Origin: CAZAYP01 sp964489425 [NCBI: uncultured Verrucomicrobiota bacterium]
GTDB taxonomy: Bacteria; Verrucomicrobiota; Kiritimatiellia; RZYC01
Reading direction: 5' to 3'
NCBI GenBank assembly: GCA_964489425.1
Contig: CAZAYP010000056.1
Coordinates: forward strand, 1-37,085
DNA: 37,085 nucleotides
Made by a program: the position numbers and the translations under genes. The notes beneath the pieces were generated by a model. That model searched no databases, had not been told where the DNA came from, and was given only the letters and a program-made list of their open reading frames with translations. Positions 24,802 through 32,105 of the stretch are shown one piece after another (within the stretch, counting starts at the first letter, position 1; each line of letters begins with the position of its first letter).

Positions 24802-25876
24802 TAAACCCCCTGGACGTAGCGTTTGCTTGAGCGTGCAGCCATCCATCGCCAACCAGAGATCGAACGCGCTGGGAATCTTGGATAAAGGATTGCAGGGAGG
24901 CGCAAAGGGCATCTTCCAACTTTTCAATCCCTTGGTAAACGCGGTTGCAGACCGCGTCCTTGAGGATATCCCATAGGCGCTCCACGGGGTTGAGTTCCGG
25001 GCTGTAGGCCGGTAACGGAAGAATCCGAACACGTTCGGGCACTCGCGCATCGTCCGGACGAAAATGAAAACCCGCCTGGTCGCCGATCACCACGTGAAAA
25101 GCGGTCGGATCCGTGGCTACCAGTTGCTCCAGAAAGCCGTGGGTCAACTCCAGTCCCACCGTAGGCAACAACTGAAACTGCGACCCACCCTCCACCACGT
25201 CCAGGGCGCTATAGACATAGCACCACTCGTATTCTATCTGGCGTGGCTTTACCACGCGCAGACCGCGCAAGGCCCAGCAGCGCCGGTGGGGGTCATTCAA
25301 TCCCAGCCGGGCCTCGTCCGTTACCCAGACTTTCACCCGGCTTCCGGCGGGAAGCGCCAAGTCACACAACGCCTTAAATAATCCCGCCTTAAAGGCCGCC
25401 GCCGCGGCCTCATCTTTTTTTGTGTGCACCGGCCGCGGCACTTTCAAGACCGCCCCGCCCTTCTTGAGCCAATAGTACATTTGCGTGGCGCACAACCGGA
25501 TGCCATGGTTTTGCTGCAGCCAAGCCGCCAACTGCGGCCCGGTCCGCCAGCGCCCTTCGCGCAAGCCGGCGGCCAGTTCCGCTTGCACCTTGGGCGTCTG
25601 CATGGCGCTCGCCTTCCCAGGGGCTTTCTTGTTCGCCAGCAAGCCGGCGATCCCGCCCTCAATAAAACGGTCGATCCATAGCTGGATCGTGGAGCGCGCG
25701 CGCCCAACCCGCCGCGCGATATCTTCGTAACGGTGTTGGCCATCAAAGGTCATCTGGACCGCCCGCAGCCGATCCCTTAGCCGCGCATTGTTCTCTTTCT
25801 TTATCCGGGCCGCTACTTCGTCTTTCACGGCGGCCGGTACCACTACCCTCACTCGCGGACGTCCTTGTTTTTTCAT
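24788..25876 (-). CDS. IS630-family DDE transposase
   Basis: A 362-residue transposase in one frame. The N-terminal part has a helix-turn-helix (RYEDIARRVGRARSTIQLWIDRF, about residues 50-72), a second DNA-binding segment (LAAWLQQNHGIRLCATQMYYWLKK) and the DDE core: first Asp in VWVTDEARLGL, second Asp in HVVIGDQAGFH, and the final acidic residue in LPAYSPELNPVERLWDILK. The LPxYSPxLNPxExxW motif is the IS630 hallmark. ATG 25876 (MKKQGRPRVRV) is preferred; in-frame TTG 25912 and ATG 25888 are alternatives. The gene is unbroken, so the element may still be active. It runs opposite to the gene it disrupts. Confidence 0.92.
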   Translation of the reverse strand: MKKQGRPRVRVVVPAAVKDEVAARIKKENNARLRDRLRAVQMTFDGQHRYEDIARRVGRARSTIQLWIDRFIEGGIAGLLANKKAPGKASAMQTPKVQAELAAGLREGRWRTGPQLAAWLQQNHGIRLCATQMYYWLKKGGAVLKVPRPVHTKKDEAAAAAFKAGLFKALCDLALPAGSRVKVWVTDEARLGLNDPHRRCWALRGLRVVKPRQIEYEWCYVYSALDVVEGGSQFQLLPTVGLELTHGFLEQLVATDPTAFHVVIGDQAGFHFRPDDARVPERVRILPLPAYSPELNPVERLWDILKDAVCNRVYQGIEKLEDALCASLQSFIQDSQRVRSLVGDGWLHAQANATSRGFIPIL

Positions 25877-25883
25877 GCCCAGC

Positions 25884-25912
25884 AGCATGCCCCACGTCGC
25901 GCTCAGCGTCAA
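25884..25912 (-). promoter_or_regulatory. candidate transposase promoter
   Basis: On the minus strand TTGACG (25912-25907), 17 bp, CATGCT (25889-25884). Transcription would begin next to the ATG at 25876, so the message would be leaderless. The -10 match is weak. Confidence 0.3.
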
Positions 25913-25920
25913 GCATTATT

Positions 25921-25945
25921 TACCGATTATTATGCGTGATTGGTA
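25921..25945 (-). repeat. right terminal inverted repeat of the IS630-type element
   Basis: The complement of the left end with four mismatches, all in the six central bases. It is followed at once by TGACTGCG, the resumed host gene. Confidence 0.8.
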
Positions 25946-26564
25946 TGACTGCGTAAAATGGTGCAACGCGCGCAGCGAGATGGAGCATCGGTCCCCGTGC
26001 TATTACACGACGTCCGCAAAAAATATGATTTACAAGAGTGGGTGGACCAACATCGGGAGCGAGTGTGTAAACTGGACGAACAATGGGTACCGGTTGCCGA
26101 CGGAGGCGGAATGGGAAAAGGTCGCGCGAGGTGGAGGGGTAAATATGCGCTTTCCGTGGACCGACTACACGAACAGGATTTCCCATGCGAAGGCGAATTA
26201 CGAAGGTAAGGCAGGCACCTATGATTATGACTTGAGTACCGGATATCATCCCGCCTACACCAACGGAACCACGCCCTACACTAGTCCGGCAGGAAGTTTT
26301 ACTCCCAATGGATTCGGGGCGTACGACATGGCTGGTAATGTCTGGGAATGGTGCTGGGACTGGTACGACAGCGGTTACTACACGAACTCTCCAAGCACGG
26401 ATCCCAAAGGGCCGGCTACTACTCCATTCATCGCGCTCAGGGTGCTACGCGGGGGGGCGTGGTATAACGACGCTGCCGCCGCGCGGGTCGCTAACCGCTA
26501 CTTTACCGGTCCGGCCATTGGTTATAACTTTTTCGGTTTTCGTTGCGTTAGAAGGGGCCGTTAG
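25941..26564 (+). pseudogene. 3' part of the interrupted SUMF1-fold gene
   Basis: Resumes at W-Y-D-C-V-K-W-C-N in the frame of the 5' fragment and carries the rest of the SUMF1 domain: VNWTNNGYRLPTEAEWEKVARGG, GTTPYTSPAGSFTPNGFGAYDMAGNVWEWCWD, RVLRGGAWYND and the final FGFRCVRRGR. The W-x5-W spacing across the insertion point equals that of the intact paralog at 22405, which shows that no coding sequence was lost. No FGE catalytic Cys pair is seen here either. There is no further damage in this part, so the insertion is probably recent. Confidence 0.85.
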
Positions 26565-26626
26565 GCCGATTCAGCCAGCAGGCCCAGGCAGACCAGCAGG
26601 ACCAGCATCAAGATCAATTCTTTCAC
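26561..26626 (-). CDS. possible 21-residue hydrophobic peptide
   Basis: GTG start (26626) overlapping the stop of an upstream fragment (GTGA), encoding VKELILMLVLLVCLGLLAESA, a single short membrane segment. Codon choice is GC-rich at third positions, like real genes here. The stop overlaps the end of the SUMF1 pseudogene by four bases. It may be a true small protein or the tail of a lost operon. There is no match I can name. Confidence 0.3.
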   Translation of the reverse strand: MKELILMLVLLVCLGLLAESA

Positions 26627-26730
26627 AGCGCCACCCCGATGATCCGGCCGCCGAACACGGCGCAAGCGTGCTCGATTTCCCTGGCCACCTGCCGGCGGTA
26701 GGCCCGCGGGCCGCCGATCAGGCGGGCAAC
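26623..26730 (-). pseudogene. 35-codon C-terminal remnant of an unknown gene
   Basis: The minus strand encodes LIGGPRAYRRQVAREIEHA followed by CAVFGGRIIGVAL and a stop, with strong third-position GC, then couples by GTGA to the small hydrophobic peptide. A stop codon lies directly upstream (26731-26733), and no start is available, so this is best read as the end of a gene whose body has been lost. The family is not recognised. Confidence 0.35.
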
Positions 26731-27207
26731 TCAAGCGGATCCCGGCGTGGAAGGTGTGCCCTGGGATGCTGGCGTTTTCGCAGCTGTTTTCACCCCGCCG
26801 ATTGACTGTCGCCGATGGCATGCCTTTGCCATACGCGCCGGCGCTTGGCAGTATTTTTTTGCCAGCCATCGGTGGCATTTGCGTCCTGTGCGTTCTTCGG
26901 CGCGCCCTTCCCAAGGCGCCCAGGGTGCTGACGAGCCGGCAGGGCCGCGATTCTGAGACCCTGTGGCGCGTCCTGGATGGTTGGCCTTGGGGCACCCGCA
27001 AAGCGCCGCGGTAGACAGCACCGGGCGTGGTGAACTTGGGTTCAGATACGATTTTTTTGTGGTGTTGGGGCTTGGCGCTATGGCACCGCGAGGGGCGCTG
27101 GAAACAGATTGCGACACACCGGCAACACGGGCGAACATCCCTGAACACGTTATGACTAGTGGTTGTGACTTTTGGTGTTTGCTTGTGTAACTCGTTGCGC
27201 CGAAAAG
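26731..27207. other. intergenic stretch of about 480 bp without a supported gene
   Basis: Frames are short or of odd composition, with no ribosome-binding sites. It includes TTGGCA-GTATTTTTT-TGCCAG (about 26849-26869), an imperfect stem with a T-run, and otherwise no repeat I can support. The left edge coincides with the truncated remnant at 26730, suggesting a rearrangement junction. Confidence 0.45.
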
Positions 27208-27282
27208 TGGCGACCCCAAGGGGAATCGAACCCCTGTTACCAGGATGAAAACCTGATGTCCTAACCGCTAGACGATGGGGTC
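27208..27282 (-). tRNA. tRNA-Glu (anticodon UUC)
   Basis: The minus strand folds as a full cloverleaf: acceptor GACCCCA/TGGGGTC, D arm GTCT...GGAC, anticodon arm CAGG-TTTTCAT-CCTG with anticodon TTC, T arm with GGTTCGATTCC, discriminator G, and an encoded CCA end at 27210-27208. Length is 75 nt with CCA. The D loop AGCGGTTA and the overall sequence are typical of bacterial tRNA-Glu. Confidence 0.95.
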
Positions 27283-27301
27283 GCGGCCGTTCAGGCTGGC
27301 G

Positions 27302-27329
27302 AAGGTACCACACTTCAACCGCGACTCAA
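27302..27329 (-). promoter_or_regulatory. candidate promoter of tRNA-Glu
   Basis: On the minus strand TTGAGT (27329-27324), 16 bp, TACCTT (27307-27302). Transcription would start near 27295, about 13 nt before the mature 5' end of the tRNA. Confidence 0.45.
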
Positions 27330-27346
27330 GCGAAAAAGAAAGGCGG

Positions 27347-27952
27347 TCACGGCAAAATTGTCACGGCCCAGTCGTGGGTGTAATAATCGCCGTTTTCCGT
27401 CCACGCCTGGCCAAGGTTGTTGCGCTGGCTGGTTTCCCCGGACGAATCGGCGAGCAGCAGCACCACGGTGCCGGCTGACCCGTCGGGCCGCTGGGCCTTG
27501 AGCTGGAAAAAATAGAAGTTGTCGCCGGGTTGGGTCATGTCCGCCGGGACCTCGATTTTCCACAGGTCCAGCTTGGTGTCCGGGGTGATGGTCTGCCCAT
27601 GAAAGCTGAGCTCCGCGGCCGTGGCTGCGTCGGGCGCAATATTCTTGACCCAGGATCCCTCCAGCCAGTTTTCCTGCTGCCCGTTCCACCAGCGGGCGAC
27701 GACCTTTTCGTCGGCGTCACCAGCAAAGTTGTTGACGGTCACCACGTAGAGCGTCACCGGTTCGTCGTTGGGCACCTGGGTTTTCCCGTTGCCCACAAAG
27801 GTCAAGGTGTCGCCGGGCACCTGTTCCGTGGCGCGATCGTCGATGAAGTCATCGTCGTCGTGGTACGCCCAGAACGCGCTGATGTCGCCGGCGGCGCCGG
27901 TTTGCCAGGCAAGAACAGACAGGCTCAAGGCCAGCCATGCAATAATCTTCAT
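27347..27952 (-). CDS. orphan exported protein
   Basis: A 201-residue protein with a clear signal peptide (MKIIAWLALSLSVLAWQTGAAG). The mature part begins with a very acidic stretch (AYHDDDDFIDD, near residues 29-40) and continues as a beta-rich domain (DTLTFVGNGKTQVPNDEPVT, LYVVTVNNFAGDADEKVVAR, NFYFFQLKAQRPDGSAG). The acidic run could bind calcium, but no known motif is complete. Two ATGs are adjacent; the second (27952) has GGAGG at six-nucleotide spacing and is preferred. It is alone, upstream of tRNA-Glu, and has its own candidate promoter. No family recognised. Confidence 0.7.
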   Translation of the reverse strand: MKIIAWLALSLSVLAWQTGAAGDISAFWAYHDDDDFIDDRATEQVPGDTLTFVGNGKTQVPNDEPVTLYVVTVNNFAGDADEKVVARWWNGQQENWLEGSWVKNIAPDAATAAELSFHGQTITPDTKLDLWKIEVPADMTQPGDNFYFFQLKAQRPDGSAGTVVLLLADSSGETSQRNNLGQAWTENGDYYTHDWAVTILP

Positions 27953-27980
27953 CATTCGCCTCCAGCTAGATGCTGCGGGG

Positions 27981-28008
27981 ATGGTAACCCGCGGCCGGGA
28001 AAAATCAA
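27981..28008 (-). promoter_or_regulatory. candidate promoter of the orphan exported protein
   Basis: On the minus strand TTGATT (28008-28003), 16 bp, TACCAT (27986-27981). Transcription would begin near 27974, about 22 nt before ATG 27952. Confidence 0.45.
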
Positions 28009-28031
28009 TCCGCGTTTCAGAAAAGATCGCG

Positions 28032-28060
28032 TTGCCTTGCGCGGCCCTGGATGATAAACC
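28032..28060 (+). promoter_or_regulatory. weak candidate promoter of the OB-fold operon
   Basis: TTGCCT (28032-28037), 17 bp, TAAACC (28055-28060). Transcription would begin near 28067 with a leader of about 75 nt. The -10 is poor; the spacing is what supports it. Confidence 0.3.
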
Positions 28061-28141
28061 AAGGCCCGGGTTCGGGAAGTTGCGGGTCGCGGTCGCGCCG
28101 AGGGATCCGGCGGGGCGCGCGGGGGTGAAAGGGAAATCACG

Positions 28142-29692
28142 ATGAGCGACAAGCCATTGCCGGGGCAAGAACTCCAGGCCGGCGAGATCATGTGCGCCCG
28201 GTGCGGCCGGTTCGTCGGCGCGCTGGATCAATGCCCCCACTGCGGCGCGCGGGCGCGCAAGCGGTTGAGCGTCCGATCCATGCGGATCGCGGCCGTGGTG
28301 CTGATGGTGGCCGGGTTGGCCGGGTTGTATGGGGCCGCGCGCCGCCAGGAGACGCCGCGTGTCCGGATTGCGGACATCCAGCCCACCATGAACTTCGCCT
28401 TGGTGCGCGTGGCCGGTACGGTGTCTGGCGACAGCCGGGTGTTCAAGGAGGCTGACCGCGTCCGCAGCGTCCGGTTCACCCTGGCGGAAGGATCCGACGA
28501 ATTGGCTGTGGTGGCGCATCCACCGCTGGCAGAGCAGATGGTCGCGGAGAACCGCCTGCCGCGCCTGGGGGATACCGTGGACTTGACCGGCACCCTGACC
28601 GTAACGGAAGACCGGGCCCAGCTCCGGCTCCAGGCCCTGGACCTCCAGGAAACTCCCGTGCGCCAGTTGCCGCGCACGGCTATCGGCGACCTGGCCGCCA
28701 TGCCGGCTGGAACCCCGGTGCTGGTCGAGGCCGAGATCACCCGCGTGGACACGCCGGCCGCGGATGAAAAACGTCCCTGGCGCCTGCTGCTGAAGGATGC
28801 GTCCGGGCAGATCGAGCTCAGCTTCTGGGATGACGTGGCCAACGCGATCGCCGACCGGGAAAAAATCACGCCCGGCAACCCGGTGCGGGTGCAGGCGACC
28901 ACGGACGAGTATCGCGACCGCAAGCACCTGCGCTTGAATCGCGGCCAGGACCTGGTTTTCGTGGAGCCCGCCGGCGCCGATGGCGCGCGCCTCGCCCGCA
29001 CCGTGGAGATTGTGACGCTGGGCGAAATCAGCGCGGCCATGGCCGGGCGCGAGGTAGAGACCGAGGGCCAGGTGGTCGCGATGGAAGCGCCGCCCGCCGG
29101 TACCACGGCCCCGTTTGACCTGCGCCTGGAAGATGGTCCGGGCCAGCTCACGGCCGTGTGCTGGGCGGAGGTGGCCGCTTTTCTCTCCGAGCGAGGCGTG
29201 CAGCCGGGTTGCCGCGTCCAGGTCCGCGGGGTGCTGGAGGAATACCGCGGGCGCGTGCAGCTCAAGATTAACCGCGCCAGCCAGGTCAAGCTGTTGCGCG
29301 CGGCCGACGCTGTGCCGGAGACCGTCCCGGCCGATCGCATGGTGCCCGCAGCCGACATTACCGCGGACATGACCGGGAGCGTGTGCGCCGTGGCCGGCCG
29401 CCTGGGCGCGCCGCGCTCCATCCGCAGCGGGGTGATTTTCCCGCTCAAAGACAAGAGCGGATCCATTGACCTGTTGATCTGGGACCAGCTCGTGCCTGGC
29501 GAGTTCCGGGATACCCTGGAAGACGGGATCAAGGTCACGGTGATCGGCCGGGTAATCCTGTACAAGGACCGCCTGCACATCGCGCCGGCCAGCCCGCAGG
29601 CGATCCGCATGACCGAGCCGGCGCCGCCGGTCCGGCGGACGGTCTCGGGCGCGGCCGCGGCCGCGCCCGACGCCGGGGGCGCGCCGCCATGA
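28142..29692 (+). CDS. zinc-ribbon, membrane-anchored protein with four OB-fold-like repeats
   Basis: A 516-residue protein. Residues 18-36 form a zinc ribbon (CARCGRFVGALDQCPHCG), then one membrane helix (about 48-65, IAAVVLMVAGLAGLYGAA). The rest has four repeated units of about 100-110 residues, each opening with (I/L/A)xxI/L...M...V.V.G.V: IADIQPTMNFALVRVAGTVSG, IGDLAAMPAGTPVLVEAEITR, LGEISAAMAGREVETEGQVVA and AADITADMTGSVCAVAGRLGA. Each goes on with a (L/F)xLxDxSGxI-like strand and a VxVxGxVxxYRxRxxLxI strand. This is the pattern of nucleic-acid-binding OB folds of the ssDNA/tRNA-anticodon type. The topology puts the zinc ribbon in the cytoplasm and the OB folds outside, or the reverse. 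AAAGGG precedes the ATG by about eight nucleotides; the stop overlaps the next start (ATGA). Confidence 0.75.
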   Translation: MSDKPLPGQELQAGEIMCARCGRFVGALDQCPHCGARARKRLSVRSMRIAAVVLMVAGLAGLYGAARRQETPRVRIADIQPTMNFALVRVAGTVSGDSRVFKEADRVRSVRFTLAEGSDELAVVAHPPLAEQMVAENRLPRLGDTVDLTGTLTVTEDRAQLRLQALDLQETPVRQLPRTAIGDLAAMPAGTPVLVEAEITRVDTPAADEKRPWRLLLKDASGQIELSFWDDVANAIADREKITPGNPVRVQATTDEYRDRKHLRLNRGQDLVFVEPAGADGARLARTVEIVTLGEISAAMAGREVETEGQVVAMEAPPAGTTAPFDLRLEDGPGQLTAVCWAEVAAFLSERGVQPGCRVQVRGVLEEYRGRVQLKINRASQVKLLRAADAVPETVPADRMVPAADITADMTGSVCAVAGRLGAPRSIRSGVIFPLKDKSGSIDLLIWDQLVPGEFRDTLEDGIKVTVIGRVILYKDRLHIAPASPQAIRMTEPAPPVRRTVSGAAAAAPDAGGAPP

Positions 29693-31029
29693 CCGGCTTC
29701 GTGCTCACAGTCCTGGTGAGCACGCTGGCCGGTACGGCCATGGCCGGTGTGCTGGCCTGCCTGCCGGGCTTGCACGTATTTAACCTGATGGGGTTGGTCG
29801 CGCTGCTGATCCTGGAGCTGCAGGCGGCCGGCATGGCGGTCGCGCCGGAAATCATCCTGCCGCTCATGACCGGCATGATCGTGGGCTGGTGCATGCTGAA
29901 CACGATCCCCGCGGTGCTGCTGGGCGCGCCCGATGAGAGCGCGCTGTTCACCGTGTTGCCGGGCCAGAAATACCTGATGCTCGGCCGCGGGTTCGAAGGC
30001 GCCATGATCACTGCCGTGGGCGGCCTGGGCGGCGTGTACCTGCTGGTGTTCGTGGTCGCGCCCCTGGCGCCCCGGATTTTGCCGATCGTGCAAAGCGTCC
30101 TTCGGCCGTACCTGGGGATGGTCCTCTGGGTGGTGACGGCGTTCATGGTCGTGTCCGAGTGGCCCAAGGGCGGGACCACGGGTCAGGCCGGCTGGCGCAA
30201 GTTTATGGCGGCGTGGTCCACCCTCGCGGCGGGCCTGGTCACGCTCCTGGCTTCCGGGTTCCTGGGGTTCATCCTCATGTACCGATCGCCCGTGCCGCCG
30301 GAGATGGCGTTCCAGAACATCATGCCCGCGTTCGTGGGCCTGTTTGCCGTCCCGTGGTGCCTGCTGAATATCCTGAGCGGCGCGGGCGTGCCCCGGCAGC
30401 ATGTTCCCCGGACGCTGGATGTGGATCCGCCGCTGCTGCTCCGCGGCCTGGCGGCCGGCGGGTTGGGCGGCGGGTTCGCCGCCTTTTTCCCCGTGATCAC
30501 CGGCGGCATGGGCGGATTGCTGGCCGGGCACGCCATGGCCCAACGCGACGAGCGGGTGTTCATCATGTCGCAGGGGGTATCCAAGCTGGTGTACTACACG
30601 GGCGCGTTCATGCTCCTGTTCGTGCCCGGGTTGGGCATCACGCGCGGCGGCGGCGCGTGGATCGTGAAGTCGCTCTACGATGCGCCACGCACGCCGCACG
30701 ACTACCTCGTGGTGGTGAGCGCCGTGGCCATTTCCGGCGGGCTGGCGTTCCTGATGATGGAGCCGCTCGCGCGCGGCGCCATCTGGCTGATCGGCCGGGT
30801 GAACTACCGGTACCTTTCCGTGGCCGCCCTGGCCGTCATCCTGGCGCTGGTGGTCGCAGTGACCGGCGGTGTGGGCTTGTATATTGCGGTCGTGGCCACC
30901 GGAATCGGGTTGTTCCCGGTGCTGTTCGGATCGCGGCGGCTGAACTGCCTGGGGATCCTGTTGCTGCCCATGGGCAGCAGCCTGTGCGGGTTCGGTCCGG
31001 TGGTTGCCGGTTGGTTGGGCCTGATGTAA
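29689..31029 (+). CDS. TctA-like integral membrane permease
   Basis: A 446-residue membrane protein with about 10-12 helices resembling the large permease subunit TctA of tripartite tricarboxylate transporters (DUF112/COG1784 type). The supporting segments are ACLPGLHVFNLMGLVALL near the N-terminus, LLGAPDESALFTVLPGQKYLMLGRGFEGA, and FFPVITGGMGGLLAGHAMAQRDERVFIMSQGVSKLVYYTGAF in the second half. No TctB or periplasmic TctC binding protein is nearby, so it is a solitary member. The start codon overlaps the stop of the OB-fold gene (ATGA), indicating translational coupling. The hydrolase gene follows after 17 nt. The transported substrate is unknown. Confidence 0.75.
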   Translation: MTGFVLTVLVSTLAGTAMAGVLACLPGLHVFNLMGLVALLILELQAAGMAVAPEIILPLMTGMIVGWCMLNTIPAVLLGAPDESALFTVLPGQKYLMLGRGFEGAMITAVGGLGGVYLLVFVVAPLAPRILPIVQSVLRPYLGMVLWVVTAFMVVSEWPKGGTTGQAGWRKFMAAWSTLAAGLVTLLASGFLGFILMYRSPVPPEMAFQNIMPAFVGLFAVPWCLLNILSGAGVPRQHVPRTLDVDPPLLLRGLAAGGLGGGFAAFFPVITGGMGGLLAGHAMAQRDERVFIMSQGVSKLVYYTGAFMLLFVPGLGITRGGGAWIVKSLYDAPRTPHDYLVVVSAVAISGGLAFLMMEPLARGAIWLIGRVNYRYLSVAALAVILALVVAVTGGVGLYIAVVATGIGLFPVLFGSRRLNCLGILLLPMGSSLCGFGPVVAGWLGLM

Positions 31030-31046
31030 CGGGGGAGGGGGCATCG

Positions 31047-32105
31047 ATGAAAGGCATTGCGCATTTTGTGTCCGGGGTGGCCGCGGCGTCGTTCCTGCCT
31101 TGGTCCATGGCCGCGGCGCAGGCCGGGTGCCCGTGGTATTTCGTGCTTGGCGGCGTGTTCGGGATTTTGCCGGACACGCTGGACTTCAAGTTCTACCGTT
31201 TTTTCTACCGCCACGACGTGTACCTCGATCCGGATCCCCGCCACCCGGACCCCCAGGCCATCGCCGACCAGCTGGCGGCCGCGATCTGCTCCGCCATGCG
31301 GCAGCCCGGCATGTATCGCGTCAAGTGCGGCACGGTCCGCCTGGGCGCGGACTACTGGCAGCAATATGTCATCAAGTTTGACAACGAGGCGCAGGCCGTG
31401 CTGGTGCGCATGGGGCCGGTGGTCACCACCGGCCAGGTCCCGGTGCCGGCCGCGGACCCGCCGGCCCGGCCCGTGGCCCGGGCAGCGCTGCCCTGCCCCG
31501 TGCGCCAGGATTACGATGCCACCACGCGGGTGGACATATTTGACGGACCCACGTTCGGCTTCGAGCGGGATGGCCGTGGCGGCGTGGTCCTGCACTTCCT
31601 GCCGTGGCATCGCGAGTGGACGCACAGCCTGGTGGTGGGGCTTGGGTTGGCGCTGCTGGGCGGGTGGGTCACTGGCCTGGCCACGGCCGAGGCGTTGTAC
31701 GCCGCCGGATGGGGCGCCTGGCTCGCGGGCGGGGCGCGCGTGGCGCTGGTGATCCTGGCGGCCTATTCCGTGCACGTGCTGGAGGATCAGCTCGGTTACA
31801 TGGGCGCCAACCTGCTGTATCCGTTCACCCGGCGCCGCCTGCCCGGCCTGCACTGGATGCGGTCGGGCGACGCCTGGCCCAACTTCGCCACGGTCTGGAT
31901 CAGCTGCGTGCTGCTGTTCTGGAACCTTTACCAGTACGGCCGGGCGCATGGACAGATCGTGTACCAGTTCAACTTCCTGGCCTACGTGTTCTATGCGCTG
32001 CTGCTGCCCGCCGGCGTGGCCATGCTCCTGCTCCGCCTGGCATCCCGCGGCGCCCCGCCCGCGCCCGCGGAGGCCGTGGACGACTGGGACGATGCGCCGG
32101 CATAA
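31047..32105 (+). CDS. YdjM-like membrane-bound metal-dependent hydrolase
   Basis: A 352-residue protein with several membrane helices. It opens with KGIAHFVSGVAAASFLP and GGVFGILPDTLDFKF, the His and Asp ligands of the inner-membrane metal hydrolase family (YdjM/LexA-regulated type). After an unusual insert of about 110 residues (about 70-185) it has HREWTHS (H188, E190, H193), then HVLED (H243, D247). These are the usual HxxxTHS and HxxxD signatures. The GGGGGAGG ribosome-binding site lies about nine nucleotides before the ATG. It ends the three-gene operon that begins with the OB-fold protein. Natural substrates of this family are not established. The polar insert is larger than in short family members and may carry a separate domain. 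Confidence 0.78.
   Translation: MKGIAHFVSGVAAASFLPWSMAAAQAGCPWYFVLGGVFGILPDTLDFKFYRFFYRHDVYLDPDPRHPDPQAIADQLAAAICSAMRQPGMYRVKCGTVRLGADYWQQYVIKFDNEAQAVLVRMGPVVTTGQVPVPAADPPARPVARAALPCPVRQDYDATTRVDIFDGPTFGFERDGRGGVVLHFLPWHREWTHSLVVGLGLALLGGWVTGLATAEALYAAGWGAWLAGGARVALVILAAYSVHVLEDQLGYMGANLLYPFTRRRLPGLHWMRSGDAWPNFATVWISCVLLFWNLYQYGRAHGQIVYQFNFLAYVFYALLLPAGVAMLLLRLASRGAPPAPAEAVDDWDDAPA

Larger units (their letters stand above)
24777..25945 (-). mobile_element. IS630-type insertion sequence
   Basis: A 1.17-kb element with one transposase gene on the minus strand and 25-bp imperfect terminal inverted repeats, 21 of 25 identical, both reading TACCAATCACGC at the outside and ATCGGTA at the inside. 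It splits a SUMF1 gene. The 8-bp sequence TGGTATGA occurs on both sides (24769-24776 and 25941-25948). IS630 elements normally duplicate only TA; here rejoining at the repeats' TA leaves five extra bases (TATGA), whereas rejoining at the 8-bp repeat restores the host reading frame. The precise ends are therefore ambiguous by a few bases. Confidence 0.85.

Noticed and set aside
26754-27014. An 86-codon open frame in the gap before tRNA-Glu
   Set aside because: Both strands are open over the same stretch, there is no ribosome-binding site, and no recognisable motif.
28228-31044. A 938-codon open frame on the minus strand opposite the OB-fold/TctA genes
   Set aside because: It is His/Arg/Gln/Gly-rich low-complexity sequence opposite two well-supported genes, as expected from high third-position GC.
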